From assembly GCA_902767355.1 (NCBI GenBank), contig CACXHG010000082.1:1-10134 (forward strand): a stretch of DNA of 10,134 nucleotides, in the 5' to 3' direction. Made by a program: the position numbers and the translations under genes. Under the pieces are notes generated by a model, which worked only from the letters and a program-made list of their open reading frames with translations, did not search any database and had not been told where the DNA came from. The stretch is from an uncultured Bacteroidia bacterium. Its GTDB lineage: Bacteria > Bacteroidota > Bacteroidia > Bacteroidales > UBA932. Below, piece after piece: positions 5,921-10,134 of this stretch. Each line of letters starts with the position of its first letter. Position 1 is the first letter of the stretch.

Positions 5921-6601
5921 TTAATCTTCATTTAAAAGATAGGGTCTCAAAGCTTTGGTGCGCTCCAGCGCCTGGGCGTCCTGCCAGGCCTTGATGAGCT
6001 TGGGGTTGCCGCTCAGCAGCACCTCGGGCACTTTCCAGCCCATGAAATCGGCGGGCCGGGTATATACGGGAGGCGAGAGCAGGCCGTCCTGGAAAGAGTC
6101 GGACAGGGCGCTGGTCTCGTCGCCTATGGCGCCGGGTATCAGCCGCACCGCAGCATCGACTATTATCGCCGCCGGTATTTCGCCGCCCGAGAGCACGTAG
6201 TCGCCCACAGATATCTCCCTGGTGATCAGGTGTTCGCGGATGCGGTGGTCGATGCCCTTGTAGTGGCCGCAGAGGATGATCACGTTCTGCATGCAGGAAA
6301 TCTGGTTGGCGTCGGCCTGGTCCAGGATCTTGCCGTCGGGCGAAGTGTAGATAATCTCGTCGTAGTCGCGCTCGCTTTTAAGCTGCATGATCAGATTATA
6401 CACGGGCTCGATCTTCATCACCATCCCGGCGTCGCCGCCGAAGGCGTAGTCGTCTATCTGCTTGTAATTGCCGCTGCCCCAGTCGTGCAGGTTGTGCACA
6501 AATATCTCCACCAGGCCCTTGTCGCGCGCCCTTTTTACAATCGAGTAGTTGAGGGGGCTGTCCAAAAGCTGGGGTACCGCTGTTATAATGTCGAATCGCA
6601 T
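5921..6601 (-). CDS. trmD: tRNA (guanine-37-N1)-methyltransferase
   Basis: TrmD methylates G37 next to the anticodon using S-adenosylmethionine, preventing +1 frameshifts; it is a cytosolic SPOUT-class dimer with a trefoil knot. Seen here are MRFDIITAVPQLL at the start, YAFGGDAGMVMKIEP (the GGxxGM motif), YTSPDGK, CGHYKGIDHRI and SVGDYVLSGGE, which build the knot and cofactor site, then DSFQDGLLSPPVYTRP and VLLSGNPKLIKAW in the C-terminal tRNA-binding part. At 226 residues it is slightly shorter than E. coli TrmD (255), mostly at the C-terminus. The ATG at 6601 is preferred over an in-frame TTG at 6610, because homologues begin at this methionine and the TTG lies inside a promoter-like element. 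rimM and rplS, common neighbours elsewhere, are absent; asnA follows at 9 nt. Confidence 0.97.
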   Translation of the reverse strand: MRFDIITAVPQLLDSPLNYSIVKRARDKGLVEIFVHNLHDWGSGNYKQIDDYAFGGDAGMVMKIEPVYNLIMQLKSERDYDEIIYTSPDGKILDQADANQISCMQNVIILCGHYKGIDHRIREHLITREISVGDYVLSGGEIPAAIIVDAAVRLIPGAIGDETSALSDSFQDGLLSPPVYTRPADFMGWKVPEVLLSGNPKLIKAWQDAQALERTKALRPYLLNED

Positions 6602-6607
6602 AGCGCA

Positions 6608-6615
6608 CAAAAATA
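6608..6615 (-). promoter_or_regulatory. Candidate -7 element of trmD
   Basis: TATTTTTG on the minus strand is a perfect match to the Bacteroidota -7 consensus TAnnTTTG. It ends only 6 nt before the trmD ATG, so transcripts from it would be nearly leaderless. No good -33 TTTG is seen at the proper distance. The rest of the 82-nt divergent gap (6602-6683) is AT-rich and must also hold the promoter of the DUF349 gene; TAAATTCG at 6647-6654 is a weak plus-strand candidate. Confidence 0.35.
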
Positions 6616-6683
6616 TGAAAAAACAGCAGTTATTCAGAATTTTTTATAAATTCGCAGTTTAGTGTACACAAATATTCGAACTA

Positions 6684-8621
6684 ATGAGTGATGACCTTAA
6701 CAAGATTGTGACTGAAGAAGTTAACCCTGAACAGGTGCAATCTGCAGCTGCAGCCCAAACTGCAGGCGAACAAATAGTAACCGAAGAAAAAGAAGTTAAA
6801 CAGGACGAGCAAGAGATCGATTTCTCGCAGAAGAGCATCAAGGAGCTGGTCGATTCCCTCAAGGAATATATCGACAACAGCGACATCCGCTCGCTCAACA
6901 AGTATGCAGAAGTCATCAAGGCCTGCTTCTATAAGACTCTCAAGAAAGAGAAGATAGCGATGGGCTTTGACGAGGCTGCCGCCAAGGACGTGGTTCTGGA
7001 AGGCGCCGAGGCTTCAGCAGAGGCTGCCGGGCAGGCAGAGGACGCTGCTGCAGAAGTTCCTGCCCAGAGCGAGGAGCCCAAGGCAGAGGAGAACACCGCA
7101 TCCACCAACCCCTTTGCAGAGGTAGAGCGCGGCTTCAAGGATCTCTATGCCAAATACCGCTCCATGCGCGCCGAGTTCATCGGTGAGCAGAACCGCCTGC
7201 GCGACGAGAACTTCGAGCAGAAGAGCAAGATACTGCAGGAACTCAAAGTCCTGGCGGAGCAGCCCGGCGACATCAATGCCGCCTACCCCAAGTTCCGCGA
7301 GCTGCAGAACCGCTGGCGTGCCATCGGCCCTGTGCCCCCGACCAAGGCAAAGGATCTGTATGATTCTTATTATCACAATGTTGAGGTATTCTACGACTTT
7401 GTCAAGATAAACAACGAACTGCGCGACATGGACTTCAAGAAGAATCTTGAGGCCAAGGAAGAGCTCTGCCGCAAGGCCGAGGAGCTTGCCGAAAGCGAAA
7501 ACAGCGTGCAGTCTTTCCGCGCCCTGCAGAAGCTCCACGAAGAGTGGAAGGAGCTCGGCCCCGTGGCCAAGGAGAAGCGCGAAGAGATTTGGGACCGATT
7601 CAAGGCCGCTACCGCAGTCATCAACAAAAAGTATCAGGCATATTTCGAGTCTGCCAAAGAGCAGCAGGTGGCCAATCTCAAGGCCAAGACCGAGCTCTGC
7701 GAGAAAGCGGAGGAGATTGCCAATTCCGAGCTCAAGGCCGACAGCAACTGGGCTCAGCTGACGCAGCAGATCCAGGACCTGCAGAAGCAGTGGCGCACCA
7801 TCGGTTTCGCCGTCAAGAAAGAGAACGAACGCATCTGGGAGCGCTTCCGCGCCGCCTGCGACAAGTTCTTCACTGCCAAAAAGCAGTTCCACACCGATTT
7901 CAAGGATCAGCTGGCAGCCAACCTGGCCAAGAAGGAGCAGCTGTGCGAGCAGGCAGAAGCCGTCATGAACAGCGAAGACTGGAAAAAGACATCCGACATA
8001 CTCATCAGCCTGCAGAAGCAGTGGAAGGAGATAGGCCCCGTTCCCAAGAAGAAATCCGACCAGGTTTGGACCCGCTTCCGCGCCGCCTGCGACACCTTCT
8101 TTAACAACAAGGACCGCAACAGCGGCGGCAAAGGTGCCAGCATGACTGAGAATCTGGCAGCCAAGAAGGCCCTGATAGCAGCTATCGAGGCCTATGAACT
8201 GGCCGGCGACCAGGAGGCAGACCTGCAGGCTATGCACGACTTCCAGGCCAAGTGGCGCGAGATCGGCTTCATCCCCTATAAGGAGAAAGACAAGGTTCAG
8301 GCTGCCTACCGCGACGCCCTCAAGGCCAAGTTCGGGGAGATGGCTGCCGACAGGCCCCGTCGCGGTCAGTTCCAGGACCGTCCCCGCAGTGCGGCACCCC
8401 GCCAGCTGACAGAGCGTGACCGTCTCATCCAGAAGTACACCCAGCTTGAGCAGGACATAGCAACCTGGGAGAACAACCTCGGCTTCTTCGAGAAATCCAA
8501 GGGGGCAGAGGCCCTGATCGGTGACTTCAAGACCAAGATAGACGACGCAAAGAAAGAACTCGCTGCCCTCCAGGAGCAGATTAAATCTATGAACAAGGCC
8601 GAAGAGTCGGAAAACGAGTAG
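6684..8621 (+). CDS. Protein with five DUF349 repeats
   Basis: A 645-residue, charged, mostly helical protein. The N-terminal ~140 residues are acidic and low in complexity, with an Ala/Glu-rich linker at about 108-140. Five DUF349 repeats follow, each marked by a Trp and a G-x-x-P/K turn: WRAIGPVPP (Trp211), WKELGPVAK (Trp288), WRTIGFAVK (Trp370), WKEIGPVPK (Trp447) and WREIGFIPY (Trp524), spaced 77-82 residues. Each repeat also carries a RF(R/K)AA-like helix. After an Arg/Pro-rich link (about 556-575) the C-terminus is a predicted coiled coil (LIQKYTQLEQDI...LAALQEQIKS). There is no signal peptide or membrane helix, so it should be cytosolic. The function of DUF349 proteins is not known to me; in Bacteroidota such proteins are common and conserved. 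It begins at ATG 6684, diverges from trmD, and is followed after 5 nt by yidC, which suggests co-transcription but does not prove a shared role. Confidence 0.88.
   Translation: MSDDLNKIVTEEVNPEQVQSAAAAQTAGEQIVTEEKEVKQDEQEIDFSQKSIKELVDSLKEYIDNSDIRSLNKYAEVIKACFYKTLKKEKIAMGFDEAAAKDVVLEGAEASAEAAGQAEDAAAEVPAQSEEPKAEENTASTNPFAEVERGFKDLYAKYRSMRAEFIGEQNRLRDENFEQKSKILQELKVLAEQPGDINAAYPKFRELQNRWRAIGPVPPTKAKDLYDSYYHNVEVFYDFVKINNELRDMDFKKNLEAKEELCRKAEELAESENSVQSFRALQKLHEEWKELGPVAKEKREEIWDRFKAATAVINKKYQAYFESAKEQQVANLKAKTELCEKAEEIANSELKADSNWAQLTQQIQDLQKQWRTIGFAVKKENERIWERFRAACDKFFTAKKQFHTDFKDQLAANLAKKEQLCEQAEAVMNSEDWKKTSDILISLQKQWKEIGPVPKKKSDQVWTRFRAACDTFFNNKDRNSGGKGASMTENLAAKKALIAAIEAYELAGDQEADLQAMHDFQAKWREIGFIPYKEKDKVQAAYRDALKAKFGEMAADRPRRGQFQDRPRSAAPRQLTERDRLIQKYTQLEQDIATWENNLGFFEKSKGAEALIGDFKTKIDDAKKELAALQEQIKSMNKAEESENE
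7779..8094 (+). repeat. Near-identical DNA blocks in DUF349 repeats 3 and 4
   Basis: Two exact DNA matches recur at an offset of 231 nt (77 codons): a 15-mer CTGCAGAAGCAGTGG at 7779-7793 and 8010-8024, and a 22-nt block encoding RFRAACD at 7842-7863 and 8073-8094. Repeats 3 and 4 therefore look like the most recent duplication, or the most recently homogenised pair, among the five. Repeats 1, 2 and 5 differ more. Confidence 0.7.
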
Positions 8622-8626
8622 TGTAG

Positions 8627-10134
8627 ATGAATAAACAAAGTGCGATTGGATTTGCGCTGATCGGCGTAATTTTACTGCTGTTCAGCTGGTATAACACAAA
8701 ACAGTTCGAAAAACAAAACCGGGCCCGCCTTGTGGCCGATTCGCTGGCAAGGGTAGAAGCCCTCAAGAATGCCGAAGATCTGGCAGAATATGAGGCCCAG
8801 CGCGCGCTTGCAGACACGCTGGATTCCATTCCTGCAGTTCAGGGCCAGCTTTATAAGACACAGTCGCTCAATGCCATGGCCTATAACGGCCAGGAGAGCG
8901 AAGTATATCTGGAAAACGACAACATCCGCGTGGGCCTCACCACCCACGGCGGCCAGGTGAGCGAGGTGCTCATCAAAAAGTATTTCAAATACGACAGCAC
9001 CGCCCTCTACCTGATGCCCAAGGGCTCCAGCAGCTTCGACATAGAGCTGGATGCCGGGCAGTACATCAATACCACCGATTTCAACTACGAGATAGCTTCG
9101 AGCAGCAGCGACAATGTCACAATGCGCCTCTATGTGGATGACGACTCTTACATAGAGCACATCTACACCCTTGCTCCCGACAGCTACGACCTGGGCTTTG
9201 ATATGCACTTTGTGGGTATGGACGGCATCATCCCCCGCTCGTCTTCCCAGTGCCGCATCAACTGGACAATGGATATGCCCCGCCTGGAGAAGGGTTACAC
9301 CAACGAGAAAAACTATTCCGCAGTGGCCTTCCGCTACTCCGGCGCCGACAATATCAAGCAGATTATGCTGCGCAAGGATTCCGGCCGCGAGAGTCTCGCC
9401 GGCACGGCTTCCTGGGTGGCCTTCAAGCAGCAGTTCTTCTCTGCAATCCTCTATGCGGCAGACGGATTCTCCGGCGGTGACGTGGCCGTCAAGACCTATC
9501 CCGAGAGCGACTCCGCACAGCGCCTGTTCGCCTCCGGCGCACAGCTCACGCTGGACTACGGCGCCAAGGGCAGCGACTTCACCCGCAGCATGGAGTTCAA
9601 CTTCACCCCCAACCACTATCCGGTGCTCAAGGGGTACGACCGCAAATACGACAAGCTCCTGCCCCTGGGCGGCTGGCTCACCGGCTCTATATGTAAATAT
9701 GTCATAATCCCGGTGTTCAACTGGTTGAGCAAGTATTTCAACAGCTACGGCCTGATTATCCTTCTGCTCACCATACTTATCAAACTGGTCATATCGCCCT
9801 TCACCATCCAGTCCTACAAATCGACTGCAAAGATGAAGGTGCTCCAGCCCGAGATAGAGAAGATCAACGCCAAGTATCCCAAGGAGGCCGACGCCATGAA
9901 AAAGCAGCAGGCCACCATGGACCTCTATAAGAAGAGCGGGGTGAGCATGTTCGGCGGCTGCCTGCCGGTGCTGCTGCAGTTCCCCATACTGTATGCGATG
10001 TTCCGCTTCTTCCCGTCCAGCTTCGAGCTCCGTCAGCAGAGCTTCCTCTGGGCGCAGGACCTCTCTACCTACGACTCCATACTGGACTTCGGCTTCAAGA
10101 TCCCGATGTACGGCAACCACATCTCGCTCTTTGC
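8627..10134 (+). CDS. yidC: Membrane protein insertase YidC (3' end cut by window)
   Basis: YidC inserts and folds inner-membrane proteins alone or with SecYEG. The frame runs from the ATG at 8627 to the right edge (502 complete codons); Bacteroidota YidC is usually around 600 residues, so roughly the last 100, including the final membrane helices, are missing. Order: TM1 at residues 6-22 (IGFALIGVILLLFSWY), a charged coiled segment (about 27-70), the large periplasmic beta domain (about 90-340), then TM2 (about 366-394) with the conserved SYKSTAKMKVLQPEIEKI amphipathic helix, and TM3 beginning FGGCLPVLLQFPILYAMF at 442. The groove arginine of other YidC proteins (Arg366 in E. coli) appears as Lys386 in TILIKLVISPF. 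The start sits 5 nt after the DUF349 stop, without a Shine-Dalgarno. The frame was read directly and no stop was met. Confidence 0.95.
   Translation, partial: MNKQSAIGFALIGVILLLFSWYNTKQFEKQNRARLVADSLARVEALKNAEDLAEYEAQRALADTLDSIPAVQGQLYKTQSLNAMAYNGQESEVYLENDNIRVGLTTHGGQVSEVLIKKYFKYDSTALYLMPKGSSSFDIELDAGQYINTTDFNYEIASSSSDNVTMRLYVDDDSYIEHIYTLAPDSYDLGFDMHFVGMDGIIPRSSSQCRINWTMDMPRLEKGYTNEKNYSAVAFRYSGADNIKQIMLRKDSGRESLAGTASWVAFKQQFFSAILYAADGFSGGDVAVKTYPESDSAQRLFASGAQLTLDYGAKGSDFTRSMEFNFTPNHYPVLKGYDRKYDKLLPLGGWLTGSICKYVIIPVFNWLSKYFNSYGLIILLLTILIKLVISPFTIQSYKSTAKMKVLQPEIEKINAKYPKEADAMKKQQATMDLYKKSGVSMFGGCLPVLLQFPILYAMFRFFPSSFELRQQSFLWAQDLSTYDSILDFGFKIPMYGNHISLF

Noticed and set aside
6608..6610. TTG as the trmD start (adds three residues)
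   Set aside because: It overlaps a promoter-like element and homologues begin at the ATG at 6601.
7014..8237. 407-residue minus-strand ORF rich in Leu/Gly inside the DUF349 gene
   Set aside because: Apparent hydrophobicity comes from reading Lys/Glu/Gln-rich helices backwards; the plus strand has the repeat pattern.
8672..10120. 482-residue minus-strand ORF opposite yidC
   Set aside because: Shadow; the plus strand gives a clear YidC from 8627 to the window end.

Overview
The window looks like a chromosomal segment from a Bacteroidota bacterium, most likely Bacteroidales. The support is a Bacteroidota-style lipoprotein signal, near absence of Shine-Dalgarno sites, AT-rich intergenic spacers with TTTG / TAnnTTTG-like promoter elements, a Bacteroidota-type YidC, a DUF349-repeat protein and a Bt0572-like double-ACT protein. 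Coding DNA looks GC-rich for the order, so a Rikenellaceae-like or related lineage is a guess only. I see no mobile element, tRNA, rRNA or CRISPR array.

Minus strand, in transcription order (right to left): trmD (tRNA m1G37 methyltransferase) and asnA (ammonia-dependent asparagine synthetase) sit 9 nt apart. A 262-nt gap (4608-4873) follows, and it is not empty. It holds a promoter-like element, a short unlisted ORF for a 28-residue leader peptide with the run FFFWRTWFW (three Trp and four Phe codons in nine), and a strong intrinsic terminator just before the next gene. This is the layout of a translation-coupled transcription attenuator. It precedes a tight three-gene operon: trpB2-type tryptophan synthase beta, a PaaK-type arylacetate-CoA ligase, and a tandem ACT-domain protein (5 nt and 12 nt spacers). 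The operon ends at an intrinsic terminator (1469-1499). Left of it, a separate gene encodes a lipoprotein with an ADP-ribosylglycohydrolase-like fold, cut by the window edge.

Plus strand, divergent from trmD: a 645-residue protein with five DUF349 repeats, then 5 nt later yidC (membrane protein insertase), which runs off the right edge.

The most interesting item is the attenuator-controlled trpB2-paaK-ACT operon. If the leader works as it looks, the operon is switched on when charged tRNA-Trp (and perhaps tRNA-Phe) is scarce. That ties an enzyme usually annotated as phenylacetate-CoA ligase to aromatic amino acid supply: indole plus serine to Trp via TrpB2, and arylacetate activation via PaaK, possibly feeding reductive synthesis of aromatic amino acids. 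The leader and terminator are seen directly. The metabolic reading is inference.
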